This document shows positions 25,380 to 38,726 of a DNA stretch of 64,000 bases, piece by piece. Both the position numbers and the translations under genes were made by a program. Origin of the DNA: Camarhynchus parvulus (Eukaryota > Chordata > Aves > Passeriformes > Thraupidae). The stretch spans positions 74,149,465 to 74,213,464 of the forward strand of contig NC_044572.1 in assembly GCF_901933205.1 (NCBI RefSeq). The letters are read 5' to 3'. Within the stretch, counting starts at the first letter, position 1. Each line of letters starts with the position of its first letter. Under the pieces are notes generated by a model. It searched no databases. It worked only from the letters and a program-made list of their open reading frames with translations, and was not told the DNA's origin.

Positions 25380-26124
25380 AATGCATGGTTTCAAACAGAA
25401 ACAATGAAGGTGTTTCAAATATTGCTCACAAAATAGATATTTATGAATGAATCTTGTAAACATTTTTCAATTAAGTAAAAATGTATGTGTAGACAGTCAT
25501 ATACTACTATAGTGTTGGGGTTTTTTTCTAATTTTTATACAGACAACCTAAGAAAAGTGAATTGCAGAAGTGAATCCAGACTACTCCCTTCTTCCAACAC
25601 CACATAGATATTTCTTTCCCTCCACAGTTAAAGCTAAGGGCTTCATGCTTTACATATCTAGCTCTCACTTTGATTTATCCTATTTAAAAAAGAAAATGTA
25701 TAAATAATTGCAAATATGCATTTAATCTTTCAAGTACTTTTTGAAAACTCTCCTTACTTTATTCATTACTTAAGTCCTTCTTTTGCAAATATGCCTTGTG
25801 CAGTGATATCAGTGATCCATGACTACACTGCAAATAGACTTCCAATAAAGAAAAAAAGATCTTCATGTGCTGGAATTTATGCACTTCTAATTAAACTTTT
25901 TAAAATTTTTATAACATTCAAGAATGAGGCCACATTTAATCAAGCAAGTGCATGCTGAAATTTGTACCAGCTAGAAGCATTCTTAAATATACCAATCACC
26001 CTGCCTTTGATGCTGTCTTCAAATATACTGCTGTCTTCAAAAAAAGCCATATGACCAATCCTGAATTGCATAAAGCCATGGAAGATACAGATTTGAGACT
26101 TATATTGAAATCATATATACTTCC
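25380..26124. other. AT-rich unique DNA without a recognised gene
   Basis: There is no repeat similarity. Two consecutive short frames at 25716-25958 and 25952-26137 lack recognisable domains. Confidence 0.5.
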
Positions 26125-26450
26125 TGTGATGGGTTGACCTTAGGTGGAAACCAGATGTGCCCCAAGGTGCTCTATTACATCCCCTTCTCAGCTGGACACA
26201 GTAGGGAAATTAAGATGGAAAAAAAAATAAACCTTGGTTTAGGATAAGGAAATTTACTAGAACAAAAATGAAAGATGGCATATGCATAAGCAAAGAAAAA
26301 GACATGAAAGGTTTTACTGTCCACTTCCCATCAGCAAGCTATATCTGACCCCCTGGGAAGCAGGGCTCCTGCGCACATTGCAAATGCTCTGGAAGGCAAA
26401 TGTTGTAAATAGTGAATGCTCTCACTTCCTTCTCCTTCCCTTAACATTTA
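26125..26450 (-). mobile_element. Truncated ERVL-type LTR, minus strand
   Basis: The start 'tgtgatgggttgacct' is the reverse complement of an LTR 3' end of the gggtcaaccca/taaaccatgaca class. It is followed by 'gctctattacatccccttct' near 26171, which corresponds to the reverse complement of the end of the LTR at 32199-32951. Further right, 'agggctcctgcgcac' (26364) and 'gctctggaaggcaaatgttg' (26388) match the reverse complement of the LTR middle. The 5' part of the LTR is missing beyond about 26450. Confidence 0.65.
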
Positions 26451-27159
26451 CATGTTGAAAAATCTCAAGTTTTATTTTCTTTCATACTCAAATTACTAAA
26501 TAAGTTCACGTTTAAATGAACATGCTTCAAGGTGTTTAAGTAAATAAGGAAAACAGTTCTCGGCCTTGAGAAATTCTTTTGTCATATACCTACTATTATT
26601 AGAATCCCTAATAACACAGAAAAGGGTAGTCACAACTGGGTCTTATTTTAAAATTTCTTTGACTGAAAGAATGTTTTTTGTCATAGTCATCCTGAAAGGG
26701 TAAAATTCATAGTATTACTACTAGATGTCAATCATACAATAAAGCTGAGTTGTGCATGTGAAAATATATACTCAGTACTTCAAAGAAGGGATATAGAATT
26801 GTATTTAGAGGTCTTTTAGAGTGGCAAAAATCATAACAAATATACTATAGGTAAATTGTGACCCCTTGACCACAGCGCAGGGAATAAAAAAGAACACAAA
26901 GTAAATATAGGAAAAGACTAAATTTTAGGTTGCCCGTTTATAAAATGTCTGAAGAAAATATTCCCACTCCATAGCTGGGATTCCTACATCATATTGATAA
27001 CTACCATTGACAATGAAAAAGCAATCACTTATGACCTACTTTGGTGAAATGCAACATTAGAATGACTTATTTAATATAGTTATAAAGCTCACAGAAATGA
27101 CAGAATGAACCATCAGGTTTGCAATGACATAGAATTAGAGGGAATTGTCAAGGCTCTTA
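26451..27159. other. AT-rich unique DNA without a recognised gene
   Basis: Nothing recognised between the LTR piece and the CR1. Confidence 0.5.
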
Positions 27160-27630
27160 AGGCCATGCAGAGGAACTTAGGCTAGAGAAATGGACCTACA
27201 GGAATCTCATGAACTTCAAGATCAAATGCCAGGTGCTGCCCCTGGGCAGGAAGCAGTGGTGCAAAGGCAGAGGGTGATGTCTGCCTGCCTGCCTGGGAGC
27301 ATGGCTGAGAGAAGGGACCTGGGGGCCTCAGCAGAGACAAGCTGAGTGTGAGCCCGCAGTGAGGGATGCTGAGTAGTCAATGGCACTCTGGAAACCATCT
27401 CATCTATTAGTGCACAGCTAAAACACCAAGAAAAAGGATTACCTCCCTCAATTCAGCACTTTTGAGAGCACATCTGGATACTATGCCCAGCTGGATACAA
27501 GGACTGACAAACTGGACTGGGTTTAGCAGTTGGCTTCCAAGCACCTTATAGCTGAAGCACTCACCAGGTGAGGAGTGGCTAAGGCTCTAGGACATGATCA
27601 GCTTGGCATACCAGAAACTATGAGCAGTTT
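27160..27630 (+). mobile_element. CR1 LINE fragment
   Basis: Plus-sense CR1 ORF2 C-terminal region. The blocks are 'ctagagaaatggacctacag' (27182), 'aatctcatgaacttcaagat' near 27203, 'ccaggtgctgcccctgggca' (27229), 'agaagggacctgggggcct' (27310), 'gagcacatctggatactatg', and a late 'aggagtggctaaggctctag' segment. Many mutations break the frame, and the typical 3' terminal repeat is absent. Confidence 0.75.
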
Positions 27631-29924
27631 TTAGTATCTAGGAGGACTTACTGAGAAGTCAGACTTTTTATGAAGGGGGATAAGTTGTAGGGTCGTATAA
27701 ACAGTAAGGGGAGATATGCAAAAATGAATAATAAATTTTCTTACAGGTTTCACAGTAGTTTTAAGACAGGGAAACTTAAAAAAAATCCTGAAATATTACC
27801 TTGCATTTTTGCATGCACACACTGATATTTTTTTCCTTAAGAAAGTTGGCATTCTCCCCAAATTATTAACAAATTTTCACAGAAAAAACGGTGGTACTAG
27901 AAAGCAGAAGGAAGACACAATGCATAAAAACCTTCTTCAGTGATTCAAGAAGCAGAAGTAGGCAGTTATGCTCTTCACTTTTCATCATGCAATCAGTAGT
28001 ACTCTTCAGTTATTCTTACTTCCAAATTTCTGTGTTAACTTTATGCTTGCTCTTCTAGATGCTGATATTTCTTTCCGCCTCAATTTATCTGTCTCGTCCT
28101 TTAGTCTCAGAAAGTCTTTTATTCCATCATATCAAATCAACTGATGGTTACTGATGCGACAACCAGTTTTCTCCCTCTATTTCACAGATAAAATCGAGAC
28201 AGTGAGAAAGGAATTACTGTGATGCAAGGACAGAAAAGACATTTTGCTGTCTTGATTTGATACCAAAGCCCTCTGCACTTTTTTTTCTGAAGATCAAGTA
28301 GTGCATTTTAGAAACAGATTTTTTTATTTCATAAGCATATTTTTCAAAAGCAGTCAGTTGGCATTGCATTGTTTCATGAAGGTTAGAGCTTCAAACCACT
28401 GCTTATTAGAGTTATTTTCTCTTGTAGCTTTTTAAAAAATATTAGTTTAAATGATGCATTAATATCTTAATATAAAAAGTGTTTTAAAAGTAGCTCAGAA
28501 ATTTTCATATTTCCTTGAAGGAACATGGTCCTGCTTTATAGCCAAAATTGCCATATAGTCTATACCTATACTAAGAACAGAAAAGTAAACTGATTACAAC
28601 AAAATACTTGTGGAAAGTAGATTTCATAATTTTGGTTATAAACTTCATAAAAACATTGAATATTCAACACACTTTTTAAAGTGGGAACAGGAGTCAACAA
28701 AAGCTAGCTATTTTGTTAAATACTTATAACAGTAGTCAACAAAAGCAACTAAAGCAGGACAGGCTTCAGAATTGACAATGAGACATTAACATGCATAGTT
28801 TCAAATTCTCAGCCCAAAATAATTAGGTACCTTAATTTTTTTTTATTAGTACAAGTCTATTTTTGATTTAAATACATTTAATTTCAAATGATGACATTTT
28901 TAACTAAAAGAAAAATACAGTGAATTTATACGTTCCTTAAGAGCTCCCTGCAGAATTCAGGTTTCTGAAGAGCCTTTGTGAATACACTAAAATTTCATTT
29001 ACAGAAATCATAAGTGTTGAGAAGCACTATACGTTCTCTACTAGCATGTCAAGAAAATGTTTTGTCACAGTCACTGGCATCACTCAACATGAAGCACTAA
29101 TGCTTACTTAAAATGACAGTGCTCGGGAATTTGTACAAGTTCTCTGCATTTCTAATGACAGATAAAACCCAGAAGTATTTCAGGCACACACTGAATAATG
29201 TGACAAAGACATACTAATGAAAAGGCAGATGACTATAAAAGAGTCCTTTTTAATCCAGCTGAATTTGATGCAGAACTAACGGACAAAAGAGACCTGATAA
29301 CTGTTAAAAGGTTGTTGGTTTTTTTTCCCCATTCATTCATTAATCTGTGACACTGCACAAAAGTGTTTGGCTAAGGAAGGCCTAAGTACAGGTTTCCTTT
29401 GAATTTAATCTGCATGCCAAAAGTAGCAGTGCTAGAAAAAATTTGTTCCCTGTGTTGTCCCACATTTGCCTTGTCATCTCCCCATGTTTTCTGATGAATG
29501 TTTTAGTACATTTATCATTTTACACCACACATCACTGAAACTCTCCTGTGAGTGACATGGGCTAAGTGACAGCCCTGGTGAGCAGTGTTCCTCTTGAATG
29601 AGGGACAGCACAACAGGAGTGGTCTGGCCTGGAGCAGCCAGGGAGAAACATTTCCACCAGACTACAAAGTCTGTGAGTCTACAAAGACTTGCATAAGCTG
29701 TAACAATCTATTATACTTGGCAAAAACATCCAAAATTATCTCTGGAAAGTTCTGAAATAGACCTTGATAGTGCAGGTGTGTGTGTAAAAACAGGGAAAAG
29801 AGGGAAGAAGAAATGACAAGATGTCTATGTCCAACCTTTTCTAAAAATTTATTAAAAAGGCAGTTTGCAACTTCAGATGGATTTTAAAGGTTTCCATATT
29901 GAAAAAGTATTTGTATCGTGTGCT
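27631..29924. other. AT-rich unique DNA without a recognised gene
   Basis: The string agtcaacaaaagc occurs twice, near 28692 and 28732. No element or exon was recognised. Confidence 0.5.
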
Positions 29925-30110
29925 ATTGCCCAGGCGCCAGTGGCAGCACTGAGGGGGATCTGCCAAGGTGGATCCTGTGTGGAACAGCTGGGACTAAATC
30001 CCCAGCAGGATGTCCCTGTGACCCCTGGTGGGACAGGTATCTGTGCTGTGGCCTCTGGAGGAGCCCAGGCTGGAGCAGGTGTCTGTTCCCTAAAAGATGC
30101 ATCCTGAGGA
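29925..30110 (+). mobile_element. Fragment of an ERVL-type LTR, internal 'ctggagcag' part
   Basis: An isolated G+C-rich block with 'gaggagcccaggctggagca' at 30058, 'ccctgtgacccctggtggga' near 30012, and 'gtggaacagctggga' near 29978. Repeats of a 'cccacgctggagcag' type are typical of the middle of one avian ERVL LTR family, the family to which 32199-32951 seems to belong. Both LTR ends are missing. The two overlapping open frames of 74-80 codons here reflect G+C content only. Confidence 0.45.
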
Positions 30111-32198
30111 AAGACTCAAACAGTTACACTGTGTGTAGCTAACAGCATGCTTCTACATCATTATTTCTCTTAATGAGCCAAATAGCATATTCCTGCATAC
30201 TTTTTATAAAACTTTCTGTGGGAGTTTGTAAAGATATCCATTATACTCCAATAAAACTATATTAAGACATTTTACTCAGGCTCTCATGTGAAAAGATTAA
30301 AACTTGAACCCCTAAGGATTACCCTCTCCTATCTCCCAGGGGCTTAAGTATCTACCTGAGTACATTCAGTACTCAGAAAACCATGAGAGACACTTATCTT
30401 TTATCCCAGTAACTAAAGACAATCCCCCTCCCTCGAGACATGGAAGGAATTTCAAACATTTCTCTTCAACCTTTCATTTTGAAGCACTACCTTTAATTAT
30501 TCTGTTACAGAACAGCTTTGGCTACTTTGCTGTTTTCCACAGTCATGGCATTTTGATTCAAGATTATCTCACCTCCTAGATTACAATAGCAACATCAAAG
30601 GAAAGCAAGTAAATTTTACATTTGCATATGGGACAGTGAGATTTCAGAGAACAGCTGGCTACACTCACCAGTAAATGGATTGTACTCATTTGCAGATGCA
30701 AATATTTCTATTTGAGTATAAAGGTCAAACTCACAATTTATTCAAGAAAACTAGGTTAGCTGGGTTAGCTGCAGCAAATCTTACTGAACTCTAAATTTTA
30801 AGTGAAGGCCTCACAAAATGGGCCTAATGCACTGTCATTTTTTTCCCCTGGGTTTGTATGCTTGTTTTACATAGAAATAAGAAAATTTAAGAAGATGCCA
30901 TAAAAAGCAGACACACATAATTTACCTTCTAAATTAGTTATAAAAGCATATGAGACCCTTACTTGTTTTCCTTTAAAGGAAACAAAGAGAAAAAATTTTC
31001 TTCCCTACAAGTTCCATTAAGGTGTTAAAAAAGTTAACAAGGATCAGAAGATACTACTGAATTATCAATTAGAGTGTAATCAAATAATTCCTGAGTCTGA
31101 AAATACCTGAAGGAAAAAGAATTGAAATACTAATGTATCAAAGAGCAAAAGTTTAGAGGGATTTGTTTCTGTGGCATGAAAATATAGCTCCTGGATGCAT
31201 ATCTGTTACAAATTCAAGGTTGAATAAAGAACAGCTGCATCAAAAAGAACAAATCCCCACAGGTACAGATTCTTCAGAGATTGTACAGGCACTTGGCCAT
31301 CAAAGGGGAGAGAGTGCTGTATGACACCTGATTATGTAAACTCTTGTTTTCCCAAGTTCTGGAAAAGAAACGCAGTTATTTCACTTCAGTACAAATGAAA
31401 TCAGATCATATGAAGACTCATGAATAAATAGGATAATTAGCATAGCTAATTATGATAAAGATTAAATTAATTAAGATGGCATTGAAGAGATAAGGTAGAC
31501 ATGTAGTCTGACTTAAAGGCTGGACATCTAACAATGAAATATAAGCACAGACTTTGCAACGTACAGCCCAATTCCTCATTTTGTGCGATAGTCTATTTTT
31601 AAATCAGTGATTCCTAATGCAATTTATTTTCAAATAATTTGAAGACTTCAACTAATATTAGCCGGAAACATCCAATAGAATGAAACTGAATAGCCCAGAA
31701 AAGGTTACTACAGTTTATTTTCAGTTTTAGATCTTTGCAGAAGTACAAACAAATGCTACATGCAGTTCTTATCTTACTGGCTACTATTTGGAAAGTCCCG
31801 TATGTTTTCCGTCACATAATAAAAATGTTAATAAAATCCCTTTATCCTCTATGATCCAGTTTGTCTGGGTTTGATTTTTTTCTTTTTTTAATATTGTACA
31901 GACTGGCTATTGTTCTTCCAAAGGTAGAAGCCAAGTTTAGTGATCTTTAGCAGAAATAAAATGAAGACTAAGTGCAGGCCACAGTATTTATCTTAGCTCC
32001 CACACTTCTTCACATTTCTTGTCTGAGCTCAGGGCAAAGAAAATCAATCAGGTCTGTCAGCTCACTGCTCTCTGATGCAATGTTCAGTAACTACTTAATA
32101 GTGACTTTCTGTCTTGAGTCCTGACTACCTTCTCAGTTAAACATTGTGTTCTCCTGAAGTAGAAGCAGATTAAGCATGATATAGCTGACATTTTCTTC
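30111..32198. other. AT-rich unique DNA without a recognised gene
   Basis: Nothing recognised. Open frames are short and scattered. Confidence 0.5.
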
Positions 32199-32951
32199 TG
32201 TATTAGGTTTATGTGGCAAGGTTTTGACAGTGAAGAGGGCTGCAGGGTGACTTCTGTGAGAGGAGGACAGCTAAAGCTGAGCTAATCAGGAATAGTGGTA
32301 ACACTTTTTTATTTGTCCCCAAGAAAAATATTTTTATGAAAGAGTAAAGAATTCTGTACAGCTGCAACAAAAGAAGAGTGAGAAAAACATGACAGAAACA
32401 GCCAGGTAGATTCTAAGGTGAGTGGAGAAGGATGGGGAGAAGAAAATCCTCTCAGCGGAGCAGGGGTTCCTCTGCAGACCCCAGAGAACATGGCAGTGTT
32501 GAGCTGTCCCTCTGCAGTGCATGAAGGCCCATGTTTGAGCAGACATCTGCCCTGTGTTCTGTGTGAGGGACAACACGTGGAGCAGGGAAACGGTGTGAGC
32601 AGGGAAGAGTGATTGGGACAAAGTGTAAAGAACTGACCACAACCTCCTATTCTTCCTGTGATGCCTGGGGATGAGGAGAAGATAGGATAAGTAGGAGTGA
32701 AGTTGAGTCTGGGAAAGAAGGAGGATGGGAAGAGGTGGTTTTGGTTGCGTTTTTGTTTCTCATGACTCTATTATTAACTGGAAATAATTAAATTAATTCC
32801 CCAAGCTGAATCTTTTTAAACCAAAACAGTAATTGCCCCGTCCTTCTGAGAATCCATGAACTTTTTCACTGTATTTTCTCTCCCTGTTGAGGAGGGAGCA
32901 TTAAAAGAGCAGGTTGGTGGGCATCTGGCAGGCAGCCAAGATTAACCCACA
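32199..32951 (+). mobile_element. Solo ERVL-type LTR
   Basis: The start 'tgtattaggtttatgtggca' is diagnostic of an avian LTR family. It is followed by 'ggtgacttctgtgagagg' (32247), the central block with 'gttcctctgcagaccccaga' (32466), 'gggacaaagtgtaaagaact' (32614), a 'ggaaataattaaattaattc' poly(A)-site region (32780), and the end 'ggtgggcatctggcaggcag' (32916) to 'taacccaca'. TG...CA ends fit an LTR. I found no clear 5-bp target duplication. The 102-codon antisense frame at 32334-32642 is not a gene. Confidence 0.75.
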
Positions 32952-34755
32952 CAGCTTTGTTTGAACCAAGGCACAGAAATATGTATATCCAGTCCATAAG
33001 CTTTTGTTAACACTGTAACACCACTAAGTATAAACAGTAGGCAACCACAAAAACAAACAGGGGCTTGTGGGATAGTTGTGCAAACAAGGTACAGGAAAAC
33101 ATGCACATACTAAAATCTGCAAGATCAGAATCAAGGATGAATGAAAAGATATGCGGTAAAACATTCTGTAGAGAGTTGTCTGGGGCAGCCAGAATGACCC
33201 TACAGAGAAGAGGAGGAAAACGACTGACAAATTACTCCAGAATAAGTATTGCTTCAAAAAGATTAAGATGAGCTATGTCAGAAGCAGATAGATTCTCCCT
33301 ACTTTTCTCTGTAGGAAACTGAGGAACATTAAGCAATGAAACTAGAAAGGTGGGGAATAAAGTAATAGCCCACAGCACTTTCCACATTGCGTGCTCTCAA
33401 GCCTCATTACTTTTATCTCCACAGCTAAACACACCAACGGCCACAGCCATCAGAGTTAACTTTATGGCAACAATTCCCTGAAGTAGTGTACTCTTATGTC
33501 ACTGTAGACAAAGTCTTAAAGGACTAATTGTGTTCTATATATATGGAATGGCAATAATGGATATTGCATAGGAACTAATTATTAGCAGGATGTATTATTA
33601 CTTTATGACAGTCTATTTTTGTTCTGAAATTTGAAACTCTCCTGAATTATCAGTATTTTAAACAATCTAAAGTGATCTTTGATATGTATATAGAAAGGCA
33701 GACATTCAGATGCAAAAACTACACAAATCCCAGATTACCTCTTTTTGAGAATTAAACAGAAAGTTGGTGCGCTCAATGTTGCATATACACCTCAAAGAGT
33801 CAAATATTTTGGTACACATAATCAGTAATTCTTCTGAGAAGATACTCTAAAGTAGAATAAGAAGGCTTACCTTTTCCTGTACCCCCAAAAATCCAGGAAC
33901 CAAACCACCACCACCAAAAACCAAAAATATAAAACCCTCAGAAAACCCCAAAACAACAATGAAACACACCCCACTGGTTGTTGCAGCAATAGCAACAACC
34001 AGCTACTGATCTCCAGGTTTCAGCATGGGACCTGGCTGCTGCCATGAAGTCTGGGAGCGTGGGGAAAATACTCATGTTTCTGTCTTGTAGCTCTCTAATT
34101 AACTGCTTGTGTTTTGGTGATGCAGTTCCTTGGTTCCCAAGACAGGCTGATATGCATATGATGAAGTGAATTTTTTCTAAAGTGTCAGTTACAAAGACCT
34201 GAAAAACAAAGCAAATGTGTAATACTATCCTGTAATACAGCAAACATCCTACAAGGAATACAATATATCCTTTCTCTTAACATTAAACATGCAGTGTATA
34301 GTCTAGTTGTTCTGAAAGCAAATCTCATTGAAACTTTAGAACATGTCATATAGGGAAAAAATCATACTCTATTGAAATTCATTTAGTTGAGAGTACAAGG
34401 AGGTCTCTTCTGTAGGGAACAGGATGTGCCTCTCATATTACTGAATATTTAAATCCAAGCACAGTTTTTCAGTTGCAGACCCTCTTTATAATTTCTCAGG
34501 GTCTAATACCATTTAGGATCTTCACTAAAGCTGTACCACAGATCCTGCTGCAGTAGATGAATAGTCTACATGTAAGAGACATACTTCCTCATGAAAAAAA
34601 AAAAAACAAAACAAAACCAAAAAACAACTCCTCCACTTTATCCTTTTGAGAACTACCTCATTCTCAGATGGGAATTTTAAATAACTCTCTTCCATCTGAG
34701 ATTAAGTTAGATGAAGGACAGGTAACATATCAGCACTTGCTGAACAGAGTGTAAA
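32952..34755. other. Unique DNA without a recognised gene
   Basis: An A/C-rich patch lies at about 33890-33960. The open frame at 33938-34243 minus ends inside that patch and shows no known domain. Confidence 0.5.
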
Positions 34756-34760
34756 AGTCA

Positions 34761-35354
34761 GTGGTTTTGGCGGGAGTGGTGTTAATTTCATTCGCAGCGG
34801 CTGCTGTGGGGCTGTGTTTTGTAGTTGTGCTGAACACAAGGTTGATAATACAGAGATGTTTTTGTTACTGCTCAGCAGGGCTCACACAGAGTCAAGGCCT
34901 TTTCTGCTTTTCCTGCTGCCGCACTGCTGAGGAATCTGGGGGTGCCTTGGGAGGCTGGGAGGAGACACAGCTGGGACTGGTGACCCAAACTGAACAAAGG
35001 CAGATTCTGTATCATATATTATGCTCAGTATATAAAGTGTAGGGAAGAAGTAGGAAAGGGGGAACAGTTGGAGTGATGGCGTTTGTCTTCCTAAATCACT
35101 GTTACACATGATGGGACCCTGCTCTATGGGAGACAGCAGAACATCTGCCTGCCCATGGGATGCAGTGAATTAACTCCTTGTTTTGCTTTGCTTGTGTGCA
35201 TGGCTTTTGATTTCCCTCTTAAACTATTTATACATCCACCCAAGAGTTCTCTTGCTTTTACCCTTCTAATTCTCTCCCAGTTCTACTGCTGGGGGAGTGA
35301 GCAAGCAGCCGCTTGGGGCTTGGCGACTTGGCAGGCTGAGGTTAAACCATGACA
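34761..35354 (+). mobile_element. Solo ERVL-type LTR with 5-bp target duplication
   Basis: A 594-bp LTR running from 'gtggttttggcgggagtggt' (first T apparently lost) to 'gaggttaaaccatgaca'. The 5-bp string agtca lies directly outside both ends, at 34756-34760 and 35355-35359, as expected for ERVL. Inside come 'gttgataata' (34842), 'tgacccaaactgaacaaagg' (34981), a TATATAAAG box, 'gcctgcccatgggatgcagt' (35147), a 'ctcttaaactatttatac' poly(A)-signal region, and 'ctgggggagtgagcaagcag'. It carries no viral genes. Confidence 0.87.
35029..35037 (+). promoter_or_regulatory. LTR TATA box
   Basis: TATATAAAG preceded by atgctcag, at the U3 promoter position of the ERVL-type LTR. The LTR piece at 52526 stops just before the equivalent site. 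Confidence 0.6.
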
Positions 35355-38300
35355 AGTCAGGCTTTCATTTGCAGAAGATCAAACTAGCCCTTAGACTTAA
35401 GGTAAAAATGTCTTCCATTGTTAAATATGACCAAGGTATCTGGGTACAGAAATGCCAAAGTAGTTTTATTTAAGAGAAATAGAAGATCTATATTTTTGTG
35501 GTAGTGGTATAATCACAGATAATGCCATATTATTGAAGTAATCAGTCAGTTTTAATGGGAATCCTAGCTAAATCTGAAATACAACATAATGCTGACATAC
35601 TTAGGATATAATTTTAGGCAAGTTTTCTGTACTTCCATTCAGTAAATCAGTATACATTCTTGTTACAGCAAAGACTAAGAAGTACTGATGTATCTTGTTC
35701 CTATATGCAGCAGTTCTTATGCTTCTTCCTCATCTGACATCAACCATGTAATCAGAGATTTCATTAGGAAGAGCAGTGACCTTATATAATGAAAAGAAGT
35801 ATCCTTATGTTCCTTAAATTACATCCCCTTCCCCCTCCATAAAAACTCCCCAAACCCCACCACCCCCCAACCTCAAAAACACAGAAAACACCTCCCAAAC
35901 CCTGATAACAAAACTACCACAGTATACAAGGATAAGGCTATTTTGTCTGATGCTGATTAGCCCACCAGTTTTCCAAGTGTCTTTACTGATCCCAGGGTGC
36001 CTAATATTTCTTCTACAGAAGAATGTGATGTCTCAGCTGGCAGTCTGTGTAAGTTAAGCACAAACTAGTTACTAGCTGATGAGCACAAAGATGATGGTGG
36101 TGCCAGAAAGGAAGAGTGAAACACTAAGTAAAACTGAACAAACACTGTCTAAAAGGTAAGGGAATGAGTTAAAAAAAAAAACTGTGTAGGGTACCTAACA
36201 TGAAACTGCCTGGATTCTGATAGATGCAGAAGTTTGCTCTTAACTTGGAAGCATAATCACTGTCTACTGGTTAGAGTATGAAGCATATAACAAAAGTCTT
36301 TTCAGCCATAGAAGTTAAGATGAAGAAATAAAACAGTACTATACTTCTGTATGGTTTTGTCCTCATTACTAAATATAAAGGGGAATTACACCTTAAAATA
36401 ACCTAACATTAAAAATTCCAAATCTCTAAAGCACTGATAAACTCCATTAGATGTACTCCAAAGTTAAAATTTCACACCATACTCTACTAGCCCCCAAGTA
36501 TTTGAAATAAAGTGTCGCTGCCACAGACAAGACTGGAAAACAGTTTTTTAAGGATAACTCTATCCTATTTTGCCTTATAGTTTTCTTATTTCAGCCTACT
36601 CATTACTCCTTTCTTTAGCATTGCTGAGGGGAATATAGGAAGAATTACATTTCTTATATAATTTTATTATTGTATTTAACATCCAATAGATAAAATTACT
36701 GTACTTTGCTGCACTGAAAGTTCCATTAATTCTCGAGAAGAATGCTCTTATGCCTTGCCTTCCAAAATGAAATGCATGTTTTTACAAATTGTTTGGCTTG
36801 TTGATCAGTTAAGTACAAGTTTAGTACAAGTATCAGGCAGAGTTAGACTACACACATCTTCACTGCACCTGTTGGTTGATAGTTCAGTGTATTCCTTCAT
36901 ATACTGCATACTCTGCAGGAGTTAGTGATCAAGTGCTTATTCAAATACTATCAGAGTTACAGCAAAGCAGTTCATTTCATGAAATGCTTTACATTATTTG
37001 TCATTTCAGACTAATTTCAGTCCTCCACTGCATGTTTTCCTTATATGTGCCCCTTTATAATTTATATTTCTTTCTTCATATATTAAGGCCCTATGTGACG
37101 TTTCAGAGCTTATGAATCCTCCTACTTTATCTCTTAACAGACATGTGAAGTATTTATATTAGATGCCATCTGCTTCTTTGATCCAATATCTCCAGAATAC
37201 TGGGATGGGATTCAGAGCAATACTAGATAAACTTTATGATTTCAGCTTATATTAAAACATATAATTTTGTTTATGAAGCTTTAGAATAGTCATGGACGAA
37301 TGACAGAGATGACTCCTATAACTAAAAATGCAAAGATAACAAGATAAGTTTACTCTGAAATTTCATTCAACTTATAGCAACATCAAACAGCATCACAACA
37401 CTCATCAAAATAGAATTTATATTCTAAATATACCAAGTGTCTGCTAAGACAAAAGAAAGTAAACAGAGTTGGTCTGACAAGTCAGAAAACTAAGAGAGTC
37501 AGAAAAACGACAGATCAGATTTTACCACCAAAACCCAGTAACCAAGAAGTGTGATCTTATGGTAAAGGATATGCTGTTAACTAATTTCAAATGTTTTAAG
37601 TTCAGCAAACCAGTTTACTGATCCAAATTAAATTGATAATTTACAAAAAAACCCAAAACCTATCTGACAGAAGCCAGATCTGAATTTCCAGGACATCACA
37701 GCAGCAAATTTCTGCCAGCTCGTACAGCATGATTGCAGGTAACGAGCAGAAAGCCACTTGTGATTCACACATGAAACATATTAATACTGGAGGGTCACAG
37801 AGAAAGCAAGCCCAGCAACTGAAATAGTAACAAAAAAGAAGTTTATGCTGAGCTTGAAGAATTTTGAAATACTTTGGATTCAGAACACACAGCCCACTCT
37901 CTTACAGAAAATGCTTGGGAGGGGTCCTTAGAGCATAAAAAGGCAATGGCTGGCAGAGTGGTTACTAGATGAGGTGAGGGCATTCTGTCCATTGATGTAC
38001 TAAAAAAAAACCCCTGTAATGTAATACAAATTAAGACAACATTCTAGATCACTGTCATTTTCTTGTGAGAAGGATCCTAGTTGCCTGTGGGTGCACATCC
38101 CAAGCATAAAATGAACTGAATTAGAAAACAAGAGAGCAACATATATTTTTTAATGACAGAAAACAATATAAATAGACTCAAGTATTTGCCTTCCAGTTCA
38201 GAGATTATAGGCTCCAAAAGACATCCAAGGATTCAGAAAACCCTGACCAAAAAAGAATAGGAAAAAAAATTCCTCCAAAATAATAGGAAAAAAATATCAA

Positions 38301-38694
38301 ACATATGAGTAGTCCTGTGGTTTACTAAATTGCCTCTAAAGATGTGATTTTTAAAAATTGTTATTTAGGCAAGAAAGGATTTATTTAAGTAGTCTTAAGA
38401 AATAATATATTAAATCTCAATAGTTTCAAGCTAAGAACTAATCTCTAAATTTCTGAACTAGTGGAGTTCTGTCATTAAATGATTCATTGGTATCTACTAA
38501 AGCACATGTTATTAAAATGCATATTTTTTTTTTTTTTATTTCCTAACTTGGCTATTATACGCAAATTACTTAGATTAATCCAGAGAACAGGACCACATTC
38601 ATCTTTCTTCAAGCCCATGACACATGTGGGAAGGATTTCCATTCTGGATTACTTGGAGCAGTATTGTCTATGAGCCATAAAAAAATCAGGATTT

Positions 38695-38726
38695 TTGTTG
38701 TTGTTGTTGTTTGTTTGTTTGTTTGT
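38695..38726. repeat. TTG then TTTG microsatellite
   Basis: Perfect TTG units change to TTTG units. The same compound motif occurs in reverse order at 49698-49755. Confidence 0.9.
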